From positions 5,001 to 69,000 of the forward strand of contig JAHQIW010000263.1 of assembly GCA_019055375.1 (NCBI GenBank): a stretch of 64,000 bases of DNA, given 5' to 3'. Positions 11,846-25,494 of the stretch are shown piece by piece. The position numbers and the translations under genes were made by a program. Origin of the DNA: Parelaphostrongylus tenuis (taxonomy: Eukaryota; Nematoda; Chromadorea; Rhabditida; Metastrongylidae). Position 1 is the first letter of the stretch. Each line of letters begins with the position of its first letter. The notes under the pieces were generated by a model. That model worked only from the letters and a program-made list of their open reading frames with translations. It made no database searches and had not been told where the DNA came from.

Positions 11846-12319
11846 ATGCATGGAAATGCGACAGTGTGATCGGATAATGTGGAACGCGTTAACTCAAAAT
11901 ATACACATTGTGGTGCATATATATACGTTAATTAAGTCCTATTTCCAAGCTTCGTAAGCCCCTTTCACACCTTGGAAGATGAACAGTAGAATGATGAATT
12001 CAGTAATCAGTCCACCGTATCAAAGTTGATTATTAACCTATTCATTTTGCAAACCGTCGTGTTACGCTCCGTCTTTTGTGCTAGTAGGCAGGGCACTTAC
12101 AATCTAATCTTTATGGGAAGTAAATGTTTTGTGCCACCTCTTAGAAATCATCGTTTTAGTTGGATTTTTTCACTGTCTTTACGAATTGAGGCGGCAGGGT
12201 AATGTCTTTGAAACTGCTTACTATTACAAACTTCATGCCTCAAAAATAGTTCAATTCAGGCCAATCAACTGGTTGTTATTTTACTTTATTTTCTTTAATT
12301 TACACGACTCGTTGTCATA

Positions 12320-12615
12320 ATCTAATGTCCGGGTCTCGGCACTTCGTGCTTTCGATTCGTTTTCTCGCATTCGCCCTGTACATTAATCGTCGAATATCTC
12401 ATGGGCTGATGCGGCTGCGGCTGCTACTTGAGGATTTTGTCTTCTGTCGTGAAACCGTGGTCGAGACGGATCCGCTTGCGATTTCGGAGGTAGCCAAGCT
12501 AAAGCGTTCCTAGGTGTTCAATTGATTACCAAAGAGTGCTGGAGTGCGGATCGAGCTAGCATTTAGCTCATCATAATGCTTTCTGATACACTGCCTCACT
12601 CTGCACCATGATATC
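12320..12615 (-). mobile_element. tRNA-derived SINE, minus orientation
   Basis: It shares the body segment GAGGATTTTGTCTTCT and the downstream AGCCAAGCTAAAGC stretch with copies at 16930-17165 and 53250-53545. The tRNA-like head is read on the minus strand near 12560-12610 (GTGCAGAGTGAGGCAGTG...). A 62-codon plus frame (12325-12513) lies wholly within it and is not a gene. Confidence 0.55.
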
Positions 12616-15600
12616 ATGTCTAGCAAACTGATGTCCCAAATCCAGTAGCTTTGACGAATCATGGTCATTATATAGAATGTGCCACTAAGCGAAGTACCGA
12701 AAATGGCAGTGGAACTAGCAGAGCATCTCTGAGAGCAGAGCAGTGTGTTAGTATGATATACTACAGTAACATGTAGTAATTAATAGCATATACATCATTT
12801 GTATATCATTTGTATTTACAGAGAATTAGACAGAGTATCATGTACAATCCTCATGATCGCAGGCCTTTAAGTTCCTTGGTCATCAAAAAATTCAAATTTA
12901 TTACAAGAAATATTGAGTTTAACCGTAAAGGGTGAAGATTATACGTTGCCTGGGACGCAGGCTGCTAAACATAGCGCGCCACGATTGTGTTAAGACAGGA
13001 AAAGTGGTCTTTCAACAACGTAAAACATCGTTATCGGTTGTGAAATAGTCGAGAGTATGAAAACTCTAGATAGTTATCGGGAATACTCTGCTCTATTACT
13101 TCAAGAGTGTACATTTTTTCACAGAACAGTGCTCCAATTCTGAATTTGCTAAAGAAAAACTGAGAGGAAATAAAAATTTTCAAATTTTTCCATGAAACTA
13201 TAGCAATTGCAATTATCAGCGATACATTTTAAAAAATGTCATTTTATCTATCTACTTAATTTCACTTGTTCAGTTTCATTCGTATCCGCGAGAGGAGTAG
13301 TGTCACAGAAAAGCAAAGAAAATTCTTATGCTCGAAGAGGACGGAGTCTTTAATATTGGTATGAAAAGCTCAACTGCTCATGAATTGCTTTCATCTTTAG
13401 CGAGGTTTCTTCTGCCTTCTAGAGCTCATCAAATGAAAATGACAAAAGTGGCAAAAAAGAAAAATGTCAGCTTAGATAGGAATACTTCTTAATCACACTA
13501 AGCATGCATAGAAATGTTGGCGGAATATTTTTCGTAAAGGCCGTTTTTTCAAGATTTTGCTATCTGAGGCTATAGGTACGAAGTTACGTGAAAATGACGG
13601 AATCGATGATCATTTTGCTCTTCCAGACTCTCACCTGTTGTACTCATTTCTTGCTCATCAAGGAAGTGAAAATAAACTTACTGTTCCATTCGGCTGCAAT
13701 TGACGTTATAAAAGCGAATAAAAATACAAGGATGGCGTGAACGTGCATTTTGCACCTGAAACCACCTATTCTGTAATTAAACGAAACTGGGTCTCATTAC
13801 GGTATCGTCGGATAGTTACGATGTGTTTAGGGACGATATTTCTGTAAGAATAGTAACACTGAATTACAATCTAAGTTGGTATAATTGATATCATATTCTG
13901 CAACACAATACATGACATAATTCTTAAGGTGAAAATCAGCTGACGAAAGTGTAGAGAACTTGCTCAGCTATTGTTCTGTTAGTCAAAATTAGGTCGAGTT
14001 CTAGTCAATTTTACTGATTTAGGACAAGTTCTCGATGAACATCTTGAGCTGGAGAAGATTACGACTGAACGAAAATAGGTGCATTAGACGAATGATGATG
14101 TCGAGGGGCGGACGTGAAGCGTTCCATTTCAAGCGTTTAATTCGTTTAAATAGCTTCGATCATAAAATGAGTGTGTGAGTGTGTGTGTGTGCGTTTAGTA
14201 CTAAAAAACTTCCAATTAGTTTCCAAAGCATAGGGTATCCAACGAGAAAATAGATAAATAAATCCAACGTTTGTTCCGTAACTTTTAAATGCCAAAAAAG
14301 ATCTTTGCAATGTAGAAACGCTATTACGCATATGTCCGAGCCCATCACACAAGAAACAGTCAACCCATATTAACTTTCTTCCACTTTTTAACTCCCAGTG
14401 TTTCTGTTTCTGTTCAATTTTCACCACTAATGCTTTGTATCTGACAACGATGAAAGGTTCAACGATTCATTTGCTTACGCGGCTGTCTAACATGGGTTTT
14501 GTTTCTTATTCTTGCACTCTTCACCTCATTTTCGCAAGAAATAATCGTTTACAAGAAAGTAATATAATCATGATCGGTTAGGGAAGTAAGAAACGATAGA
14601 AATGGTGAATAAATACATTATAGCTCAGCAGTTGTAGTTAAATAACAGGCCAAACTCTAGCTAATAGAGATTGCCTTTCTAATTTCGCCACCACACTCTT
14701 CAGATCGCAGTCAGCCTCAAAAAAAACCATTTCAGATTCCATTCTATTCCCAATTGATCTGTGCTTTCCGACCAACACAACCCATTTCATCTCAAGAAAA
14801 AAGCCCGAATAATGGATTAAGGATATTTGAATATATTCACATTGAAAAACACTACTCTTGACTATCAGTACAAATAATTGGTGTTTGACAGCTTCACACT
14901 GCAATCTTCTGTGCTCAAGTGCACTTCACTACGAGATTGCATTTCTAGTCAACAGAATAAAGGACATCAAACGTCTACACACAGTTTTTTTCAAGTTTCA
15001 AGCTAATTGTCTCATTCATTAGATGTGAGTACCACCGCTTTGAGTAATTTTTTCAACAAAGACTTCCCAGTAGATGGCACATTCAAGCCAGCTTTCAGGT
15101 TTTAAATGAGATCTTTTGCGAGTTACCACTGTAATGGAAGCGATTGTTGAAGTGCAATCAATTCGCCTAACATGGAGTCACATTTCTTAATTTAGGTCTT
15201 AATAGGACAAAATTCATCATCTTCATTCATTAAGTGCAGACTTAAAGCAAACCATGGTTATCTAATGAATGAAGTCAATAAGGTGTGGATGAATTATAAA
15301 TGAGGAGTCGGATAGACGAAGAGAGTTTAATTTGTAAATGGATTACTAAGTCTTCGACTTCCTATTCATTCGATGTGAACAGTACTCATGGGAAGCAACT
15401 GAGTAGAGACACAATTCTAACAGTTCTGAGATACCTGCAAAACCAGGAATCTCGGGTGTGTTTCAAACCCCGTTACTTTTTCTCGAGACCTCAAGTGTTA
15501 GTGACAACAATATGGCCACTGATATGCTTTTTTAGCTAGTAAGTGAAAGCTTTTCCAGACAACAAGTAAAAAGTTGCAACATTGTGATTTCGAGAGCAGT

Positions 15601-16594
15601 TTCGTCTTGGCGATTCAGTGCCGACGTGTGCCTCGATCATTCTCGTTGACGGTTAATTGTCCATAGCATATATGAACTCAAAATATTTCCGAAAGAAGAA
15701 AATTGAGGAATTCGATGTTTAGTGGACAGGTCGTGACTGAGCTCTGGAAAAAGATAATTGCAGCTGTGGGACCTTTCAAAGGCTCGGGTTTTCCTTACAT
15801 ATCGGTGTTCTTGCTGTTGTAGGTCACATCGTGTGCAGCCATGAAGTAAAATAGTCGGTAAACAAGAGATCAGTACACTGAGTGTAAAAACATTTCGATG
15901 GTGGCTTCAATAGCTAAACTGCGTGTGGTTCAGGTGTCGATATACTGAAATAGAAATATGGTCTCCTGTGAGAGTATATGATATATTTTTTCCCGTTCCG
16001 TTCTCCGACCCTCATTAATCAAATTGGTGGCCATTTTCAGCATTCTGATAAATGCGAATATCATTACTTGATCTATTAACACATTGGAAAAACACGATGC
16101 GTAGCACCTCCACTACTTGGAACAGCGTCCAATTCTTAGCCGTTATATTTGTTCTAGTCTCTCAAAAATAGACTAGTATCTCGATAAGTGGAATTCCTGA
16201 AGGGCTTCGAACATAGCAGGATTATTTGAAAGCCTATTCTTTATTTTTCTTTGCTTACGGATTTAATAATAGTGGTGTGTATATTGTTACTCACTATATA
16301 TTATTATAGTCCATCATACATATGCATCACTATTGGGAATTACCAGTGTTGTGCAACTTTCGCTGTGTCTGTTTCGCTATTTATTATAGGCATATTTCAT
16401 GCTATAACATCACTCATCATAAATACTGTAGCTGAAATGAGAGTCGATATCCGGTAAAATCAACGGCCAATAAATTTGTCTAGCAGAGAGTTCTTGTAAG
16501 TGGAGATGTCCTTAGTCGAAGCCCTTCAAACATGTGCTAAGGTTGTTGATGGTTGGTTGCTGACAGATAGATGCGTTGTAGCGTAGAAAGAGTG
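12616..16594. other. Intergenic, about 4 kb, no gene supported
   Basis: A short GT-rich microsatellite lies near 14170-14191. A hydrophobic 68-codon plus frame (16251-16457, several Ile/Leu/Val runs) could encode two membrane segments. It sits in AT-rich DNA, where such frames arise by chance, and has no splice or start context. The minus frames at 14146-14427 and 14638-14904 have no motif. Confidence 0.45.
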
Positions 16595-16700
16595 GTGAAA
16601 AAAAAAGGGCGCCAGTAGTGCAACGGTATAGAGCAAACACACTCGGATAGAGTGAGATGTGGGTTCGAGTACCTCTCGATGCAAAAGTTTCGCACATTAC
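16595..16700 (+). mobile_element. tRNA-like SINE head
   Basis: GGCGCCAGTAGTGCAACGGT, GATAGAGTGAGATGTG and a B-box-like GGTTCGAGTACC, then TGCAAAAGTTTCGCACAT. It is the same core as in the inverted-repeat elements at 40762-40912 and 41001-41270. Confidence 0.55.
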
Positions 16701-16929
16701 TTTAGATTGATGGGTTAATTTTTGATAGACTACAGAAATTGTAGGAAAGAGTTTTGGTGCAAATTTAGACCATTGAGAAGAAAATGACCTTTACATAATT
16801 CATATCAACCAGTAGGCGAGCCGCGTATGATAATTGTGTTAAACATACCAAACATTTTACATTTTTAACCGATTTGTCATAATGATCTCATTATGCAAAT
16901 CCAAGCATTTTTTTCCTTTTGCTTCATTT

Positions 16930-17165
16930 TCTCGCATTCAAAACACTTCACTATTTCGAGTCTTGTGTGAGGATTTTGTCTTTTTTATGAATGTCATCGA
17001 ATGGTGGCCCAGACGACTCTCCTTGTAATCCGAGACACAGCTAAGCTAAGGCATTCGTTCGGTTACTGAAGACAGTGATGGGGAGGGTACTGAACTAGCG
17101 CCTGACTCGTCATGTTGCTTCCTAATATATAGCACACTAATCAGTGCGCTATCCCGAATGCGTAT
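16930..17165 (-). mobile_element. tRNA-derived SINE, minus orientation
   Basis: Body GAGGATTTTGTCTT, ATGAATGTCATCGAATGGTG, GACTCTCCTTGTAATC and AGCTAAGGCATTC. The minus-strand head near 17090-17160 reads GATAGCGCACTGATTAGTG with a B-box-like AGTTCAGTACCC. Confidence 0.6.
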
Positions 17166-20100
17166 GGAGTATAAAAGTCCGCAATGCAATAATTTCTTTA
17201 TAGCCGTGGCTAAGGTTTACTTGATTTTGACAGTGATAACGTGACCAGGTTATCCATATTCGCTTTCGTTATGTCTAGAACTTGAAGATCAAGAAGATTC
17301 CGAGGGTTCGAAATGAGCAGTATGGCTTGTGTGGTTGTGGTCTCAATTTAAAACGCGGCTATAAAGCGTAGAGTTATGTAGGCTGTTAAATCATAGACTT
17401 CAACACGAATCCTCGGCTTCGCTAGTATATTAGTATCCTTTCCAAAGGGTTTAGCGTAATTTCTGTTGAACTTCTTTTACGCTGCAATATTTCCCTTTAA
17501 TTTTTTTACGTTAAAATGCCATGAATCTAATTAAGATGTCCTTTTTGAACCAAATTACCATCCATTTTTCTCCTAAACCTCCATCAATAGGTTTTTCATG
17601 AAGTGGGAATTATTATAAATTATTTTCTGCCCATTTTCCCATTTCGTTGCCTGGCTCAAAACTTCTATTTGATTTTTGGTCTAAAGGAAAACCTTGTAAG
17701 ACGTACTTTCCGTACAGTACGTGTTTTCTTTTTAGAACATCATAGGTGTTCCTCTTCACGTTGTAAGTTGGATCCACTACAGGATTGAACAAAGTGTCAA
17801 AAAGTACCATATCTCGTTTTTGTCGTTGTGAACGATCTTTGCATAAGCCGTGCTATTAGGTGACAAACATGCCGAAAGCTAAGTTCTTTTCTAAAAGCAG
17901 AATTTAATACAATTTACAGGATGATTAAATCTCCTCTGTAAGAATCTCAAATCTTCCAATGGTCATTTCGTACTAGCAAAGTGTTCGCTTAGTATGCTTG
18001 TCATTGATTGGTGGTTAGAGTCATGCACATGTTTCCACAGAATTCATTTCGCTCTTCTCTGTTAAAAGTTCGTTGCAAATAATCAAGTGAGAAATCGTTG
18101 AAAAGATAGCCCAGTCTAGGCCAGTTCATTTATTTTGGTGAGCTATCGACCGACTATCAAATTACCTAAAAAAACGCTATGCTCTCTTTGGAAAGTTCTT
18201 CGTAGAGCGCTGTAAAAGCGAAAAGAATATTACGTTTTACATCCGGAGTAGCTAGTACCTTTGAGACGTTAAAAAAAAGTTTGCTCCAGAATTCTAAGAA
18301 GAAATATTCAAAAATATTCCAATTCAATAAGTAACGTAAGCCTCGCCTTTTCAAGCCAGCAGTTGCACAACGATGTGTGCAACGTGATCAAGCCGTGCAC
18401 AATTTTCTTTAGGTATTTAGGAAATTTTACTTCATTTCGAGACGAAAACCTAGACTTCCTTTAGTACTATGATACACCATGGCTCTTTCTCTACATGCTC
18501 ATGCACTTTTAGTGCAGAGATCCCTAAGTGTGATTCTCGATATTAGTTTAACGGTATGGAGAACTTTCAAGAAACCGTACCCAATTTTCAGATCATCGTT
18601 TTTTCAAGCTATCGAATAAATACTAAAACTCTATCGAGAAACGCTCCACAAATCCTACTCGAGCAAAAAAATCGCACCGAATGTGAAACATGATATTATT
18701 ATTGCAGCTAGAACGCGATGAAGAAACCTCTCTTAGAATCTAAGTGCAGTATTGGAATCGCAAAGATGTAAGCTATCGAATGACAATTGAAAATCTAAGG
18801 AAAGAGCAAATAAGACCTCGTCTGCAAAGGGTTAACCCTTCAGAACAAAAAGAAGTCAAATTGGCCCTTAACATTCTAAGGCCCTATTCTGCTGAAAAAT
18901 GTCTTCCAGCTTTCTTTTGCAAAATTTTGAGTTATTTGAAAGCCCAATCTCGGAGATTGCCACAATGGGCTTAATTTCCCAAAAAAAAGCACCTTTTAGA
19001 GTGCTGTAGCAGCAGAAATAGCATTGCATCACACTTGAAGTGGTTTGTTTGCACGGCTAGAGTTTGAATGGCTTTTCTTTGAGCTATACCGATCCTATGC
19101 CATAGCTCGAAAATCGGCAATTTCGAAGCTAAAGTTAGCTTTGAGAAGGTCTTCATAATCCGTTAACGAGCGAGAGTAATATAAAGTTTTACATTCAGAG
19201 TTGTAATCTATATAACGGCCATATATGTACAGAAGTATATGAGTGTATAGAGAAAATTATGAATTATCAGAATGATACAAAAAATCTGAAGCTTTCACCG
19301 AAACGAAAAAATTCTTTATTAAGTGCCAAATTCATGCGCCGTGTGCGATATTAAATGCGCTGCCGTTCAGAAAGAGTTGAACATGGGAAATGATGACTTT
19401 TTGCAAATGAACGAGGGATTTTTAGCAGCTAAAAGATTTGTGGGGCTAGGAACATTAGTGAGTTATAAAAGAGGCATTACTTCATCTACCTAAAGGTACG
19501 ACGTCGCTCTATGCAAGACATTTTATTGGGCTTTGCCTGCTAAACAGATTGCTGCTGGAATTTGGAAACATTTTATTACTCATGTTGAATGTTTGCTAGT
19601 ATTTCTTGTATTTTGCTTTTTGATACCATATAATTATGATTTAATGTAACAATCGAGAATAAAATTAGTGAACTGTTTGTCAAAGGTTGCCACGATGTGG
19701 ATCTACTAATGAAGGTTGCTTTTGGTAACTAGAGGACTAAAGGTTTTGGTAACACAGTGACTTAGCTGTAGAGAAAACTTCGACTTAGCTCTCTACAGAA
19801 CAGTGTTTTTTGAAGCATATCGATCATCCCGGGTTCACTGAAAGCTGAAGTCCTTATAAGTAATCAATTCTCCATGGTGGAAAAATACAAGGGCCTGCGT
19901 CTTGTTAGAAAATCCTGTAACTTCTAGCGATTTCGATTTCAATTTGTAAAACTCTTCATTTGAGAATGTATGCGTGTCGAAAGGGCGGACCAATTTAGTG
20001 CTCACCTAAATTAGAAGTGAAAAATGAAGTGAAACCAACCAATGAGTGTTAAAGGTTTTAATCTCAACATATGAACGAAGTGCTTTTAACTTCCAATATG

Positions 20101-21817
20101 GACGCATCGTCAATGTTCTTCAACCTTAGTGATAATTCAAGAAGATCCAAACATTCGAAGAGCCCGTCTTTTGTGAAATCGTATTCTATTTTTGCTTTAT
20201 AAGTCTCCTTCTTTGTTCTCGAGTTTTTTCCCACTCATCTGTATCGAAACAGCGAAGAAGTTAAAGGTGATTGAGGGGTTGTGGAACTTCTCATGCCTTT
20301 TGCCAAACAGACCAATGAAGGGCTCAACGATGAGAGAAGTTATACCTACCTATACAAAGGGGGGGGGGGGGCTGATCAAGTGATTTAAATACACGCTGCC
20401 TTTTTCTTCTTTAACAATTCAAGACTGCTATAAATGAACACTGAAGAGACCCATGTACGCAACCGATAGATTTTCATGAGTGTATGCGACCAGTGTTAGA
20501 GAGCTGATTATGAACGACGCTAAGAGATAAGTTCCAGAATGTGTCGTGCGAAACGGTAAATGGAGATAAAATGATGAGATTCGTTGGTCTCCATCTTAAA
20601 AATGGTATTGTCACTCCACAACACTTAAGCGAATAATAGGATTCAAATTCCGTTTTACAATACAGAATTGTTGCAGTTCTATTATAATAGCGAGATTTGA
20701 AAGTCTGCTGCTAAATAGAAGTCGACAAAGAATTATGAGTGAGAGAGCAGGTGTACAATATCATGGAAGTAATCTTAGAGACTTCTACATAATATATGAG
20801 CTTTGGTAGCACGTGTTCATTGTCGATTACATCGTGTTTTCAATGATACGTTTGTCTACCGCTAATAAGTCATACTTATGCCTTCAAAGTACAGATTAAA
20901 GCTATTCAAAATGTGCATGAGAGAAGGCAACACATAAATTTCTATTAGATAATAGTGGTCATCCCTCCATTCTAAGGATTTGGCACATACGATTTCGAAG
21001 CACAATTCAATTTGATCGATGAAGGAAATCGTTTTCTCATTGATATACAGAACCGGCTCTCTATTAGCATCAGTACAAAACGCATGATTCTTAGATTTCT
21101 TGATGAGAAGACACGAGTAATGGCAAGATGTATTCAATATAGAAGTGAGTGACGTTTCGACAGTTTTTGCATTCTTTGAAGCCGGAAAGGTTAATTCCGC
21201 CAGAAGTTTATCCAGTAAAACACTTCCAGAACCTCAGATGAAAAAAACTCGATGCAAAAATTTTGGCTCGCATAGAGAGCAGCTTCTTTTCAGCACTCAC
21301 CGTATTGTACATTTTGAGTCATCCAGTTGCTCATTACAGATTAGCCGCATAGAGTCGGAAGAACGGGCTCCATTTCAATGTTCAAATATACCTTTTTGCA
21401 GTTGCCATTGACACCAAGTTGCACCGAGTGACAAAAAAATGTTCCTACCTTTCCTTCCACCCTTTGCACACAAAACGATTGCGCGTGAGAAGCATGCTTC
21501 GAATAAAATGAATTTTTATATTCAGTCTACACAATTCTTTCTTCACACACAAGTGTTATCAATACACCAAAAGCATACGATCGTGTAGAGAAGATCGTGG
21601 AATCTAGATGCAAGGAAACGCAATGATTTTTACGTATAGCGGAGGAGCAACCGATTCATTGAAGGAAGTCACATGAAAAGGTGGACGCATTGTAACTTGT
21701 GATAATGACTTAACTCATATCAGGCTCGTTGTGAGGGTTATCAGTCTGTGAGTGTATATTGTAGAATCTTAGCTGCACAGTCAATTTCTCGTAACCAATT
21801 CGGAATAGCATGTGGCG
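17166..21817. other. Intergenic, about 4.6 kb, decayed repeats only
   Basis: A decayed inverted repeat is visible between about 18190-18250 (AGAGCGCTGTAAAAGCG) and 19000-19040 (AGAGTGCTGTAGCAGC, opposite orientation), enclosing a 76-codon plus frame (18744-18974). Its start, ATTGGAATCGCA, recurs at 50944 inside another element, so the frame is repeat sequence. Frames at 20862-21137 (-) and 21145-21411 (+) are unassigned and may be chance. Confidence 0.4.
20359..20371 (+). repeat. Poly-G tract, 13 G
   Basis: Thirteen consecutive G. Confidence 0.9.
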
Positions 21818-22199
21818 ATGATCCTGACACTCTTTGCTCTATGTATGCCTGCCTTCGATCATGCAGAACAAGGTCAGTTTGAATTCTCTTTGGACTGTTC
21901 GACCCACTGATTATGATTCAAGTGTAACCCACAAACGATGACTACAGTGTATGTAGGAATAGTGCTACCTGACAATTGCTCACACTTTAGGACATGTCCT
22001 CCACGTCCACCGGTCACTGAGGTGGCGCCCGAGTTCAGCACACCAAGGACAACCATCACATAGAGGCGACCGAGCACGATCGTCAAACGCCTCAAAACGC
22101 CCAAGACAACTTTACGTACTATCACAACCACAGCTGAAAGCCCAACCACAACTAAACGTACGACTACAACTGAACGGTTAACTACAACTGAACACAGAT
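21818..22199 (+). pseudogene. Possible Thr-rich secreted (mucin-like) gene remnant
   Basis: A short signal-like start (ATG at 21818, MILTLFALCMPAFDHAEQ) ends at a plausible donor (AAG|GTCAGT, exon end 21872). After TTTAG at 21990, one frame reads TCPPRPPVTEVAPEFSTPRT, meets TAG at about 22048, then continues in the same frame as a Thr-rich stretch (TTTAESPTTTKRTTTTERLT) to a stop at about 22199. The start exon is in phase with a different frame that is open to about 22185 but looks less protein-like. The Thr-rich frame therefore needs both a phase change and read-through of a stop, which argues for a decayed gene or chance. Confidence 0.25.
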
Positions 22200-22531
22200 A
22201 GAGTGGGTGTGGCGAACCGTTATGCTCGCGGTGGGCTCGCACCATTTGTTTTGACTATGATTGCTATGCTTAGTGAATGAATAAACCTCTTAAGAGCATT
22301 TGCTTTCTTTCTTATTCAAAACCTCAGCGAACTTACAAAGTTACGAGAGAAAAGCCCACTCAATCACTCTTACTTTATGGAGTCCTCTCCACAACCTTAT
22401 CTCTCGAAAAAAAAAACTGGATCAATCATTGTTACAAGTGAGTGGTATAGATATAGCTGGCTGATCTCGGTCGAACGACTCGAATTTGAGTGTTTAGACT
22501 AAACTGTCTTGAAAGGTATTGTACACTGAAC

Positions 22532-22572
<41 letters not shown>

Positions 22573-25494
22573 GCATCCATTCACATATATATATGCATAG
22601 ATATGCACTCATATGTACATACATAGTCGTGCATATATATCCCTTTGCGGACGCTGAGGATCATTATGACCCTCAACTGCGCACACCGTTCAAATGGCTG
22701 CGAAGGTTGGTGCGTGCTTTAGCAGAAATCCCGGTTAATTAGGTTCTCAGAGGAACATCACCATCAAAAACGATAAAAGATCACTAGTGAGGCCCTTTGT
22801 ATAAATAATTTCAGCAAGATTAAAGTTAGTACTTCCCAAAATCTTGCCTTTTTTGAAAAAAAAACCACATCATTGTGATAAGGAATGTGCTACCAGCTGC
22901 TATTGAACAATCTCTCTTATCTTCTTGATATTTTTGCAGCCAATCAAGAGACTGAAAAATTCAAATTTTGATAGTGAGCTTGTGATGTGAATAGATCTCC
23001 ATGGTGCGTTCCAATAGTAAATGAAAGTAACACTTTACAAGTGTACTCCCTTTTTCTAATTTATAGCGGATTATTTGGGACCATATAGTTAGATTTCGAT
23101 TATTGTAAACTTTTTGTCAGAAAAAATAAATTATCATTGGGACAGTTTTTGTAAACTATTCATCAAAAGAATAACGCCCAAGTGCCTTGAAAATCCTTAC
23201 TTTTGAAAAGAATCTCTGTCCCATGCTATTGTGTTTCAAAGATTGCGCTCATGAGCCTTGGTTTTTCCTTGAAAAAACCTTGTTCACTAGATTATTAGCA
23301 ATCAATCGATAGCTCAAAAAATGAAAATTTCAGAACCAAGGTTAGATTTTGAAAAGGACATTTTCTGCTAGTGCTACTAACGGGAAAATAATACTTTGCA
23401 CTTGCCGCAAACAACCCGTCCCTTCAATTTACAGCGGATTCCTCAATACGGGACTTCCATAAACGTAGTTTTAGTGAAAAGGACACTCAGTTGTCTCAGA
23501 AATTCTTACTTTTAATCTGAAGTTACATTCTTGAGAGAACAACTTTTCAACTCTTCGTGAAAAATGCATACTTCTAAGCCGTATTTTACATAATGCTGAT
23601 ATTGTCAACAGTTTATCAATACACTCATCAACAAACAACAACCTGTAATAACAACATTAGACAAAAACATAAATGACACGAATCCCTAGCAATACATAAG
23701 TATTTCTCAGCAGTTTTCCGTTATCTCCACCATATTTGAGCCCTTTGATAAAAACATATTTTTGCCTTTATTAGGAGAGTAAACAACCTTCTGATAGCGA
23801 AATCGAATAGATTTGAAAGGACTATCTAATTTCTCACATGGCTTTCGCCGGATAAAGTACTTTCTATAAACAGTCAATAACCATTCGACAACGCAAAACT
23901 CAAGGACTTCGCAGACGTGACTGATTTGTTGAGAGGAGTGTTTACAGCGATGTGAAAATCAAAAGAAGATTGGGTTTCGCTTCCCAAATGGTGGGATCTC
24001 TATCGCGCTTTCGCAACATATCGGTTAGCTGTGAAACGAATTTTTTTTTCACTGTTACAGTACAATAGGGAGTTCTTTCTAAAAACAAAGTTACAACTAG
24101 AATCGTCGAGATTTGAGCTGACAAACAACTGTTAAAGTCTAGCGGAAAAGCTTGGCTTAGCGAGAAAAGCTTGGATGTGGAAGAAATTCTTCAATGTTGG
24201 GGCGCATTGAAGGGGTCAAACTAAAAATAAAACAGGTCTTGATAATTGCCAAGATTTCAGCTAGCAAACGGTTATTGAAGCTCTTAAAAAATTAGAAAAC
24301 GCGTTTTTCCAGGAGATCAGAACAGGATGCGGTTATCGAAAGAGATCCAGATTTGCAAAACCTAATATTCTTTTGACTGTTACACCACTCCAAGGAGTCC
24401 TTTCTAAAAAACAAGTACACCGCTGAATATGCTAAGATTTGCCCTATTTAATAATTATTCATTGTTCATGAAAAATCTAATCTGGCGAGAAATGCTTGGA
24501 TGTGGAATAGAACCTTACTTTGACTGTTACAGCGCAACAAATTTACCAAAAAGTTCATGAAAGTGGAAAAAAGGGTCTTTGAAAAAGGACTCGAATAAGG
24601 TGGAGATAACGGATAGAACCGTGTCTCTTCATCACCTCTTCGCATACTATAACTATGAAAAAATTATGCGAACAAAATTACGTATTGACCTGAGAAATGG
24701 TAATCTGAAGTGCATTAATAACCAAGAAACATTGAGAGTTATCGATGTAGTAGGACAGCATGCAATAAGCAGCACTATTTTTTGACAAACTATCGACTGT
24801 TTTACCATTATCAGCCAGTATGATGAATTGTAAGTACTTTATGCAGTAAAGTATATGAGAACTGAAAGAAATAAAAGTAAAATTGATTTAGTTGTGGGTA
24901 AGTATAAATAAAACATCATAGTAATGCTCAATAATCTCTAACATAGCAATATCATATGTACTTGGTTTTTCCTTTTGAAAGTGTAGATTAAAAATGGACC
25001 AACTATGGCATTTCTAATGAAAAAAATCAACCTTATCGAACTTTGTTCTGTCATATTTGGACCACTTACTGACACAGAAATCTCATTTATTTACGAAAAA
25101 GGTATAAATTTCACTAGAAAACTACCACACTAGCAAGAGTGCGCGCCGGCGGCCTTCCTTCGTAACCGCCCAAATCGCCCGCCAGCTGAAAATGGCGCCC
25201 TCCGCAAAGGGATAAGGTATTCATTTCCTTTTCCAGCCGCTGCACCAACTGACAACAATTAAGTCATAGAATTGGTCGTTTACTTTCGAAATCGATACTT
25301 ACTGACATCACATGACACACATGACGAGACGCTTGCTGAGGTTATATGAAGAGAATACTTCTTCATGTCTTGAACTTATGTACAGTGCTAGCTCGTATGG
25401 GAGACAAAAACGTAATAAGGGGACATATGCCTTGAGGAAAAAAAAACCGTGAGTAGTCACAGTTTCTGTGCTCCCTCAAAAGTGTTGATTTATC
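22200..25494. other. Intergenic, microsatellite and repeat-derived sequence
   Basis: Holds the TA microsatellite (22537-22571), a compact GC-richer segment (about 22645-22760) containing GAGGATCATTATGACCCTC, and sequence with the GAAAAGCTTGG and CTGTTACAG phrases seen in the inverted-repeat families (about 24020-24560). A GC-rich island at about 25140-25205 has no clear frame. No gene supported. Confidence 0.45.
22537..22571. repeat. (TA)n microsatellite
   Basis: About 17 TA units in a row, followed by degenerate ATATGCA and CATATG sequence to about 22640. Confidence 0.95.

Noticed and set aside
16251..16457. Hydrophobic 68-codon frame as a chemoreceptor exon
   Set aside because: AT-rich DNA makes Ile/Leu/Tyr-rich frames by chance; no splice sites or receptor motifs.
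21874..22245. 123-codon minus frame rich in Val
   Set aside because: It is the antisense of the Thr-rich repeat-like segment; no membrane protein family fits.
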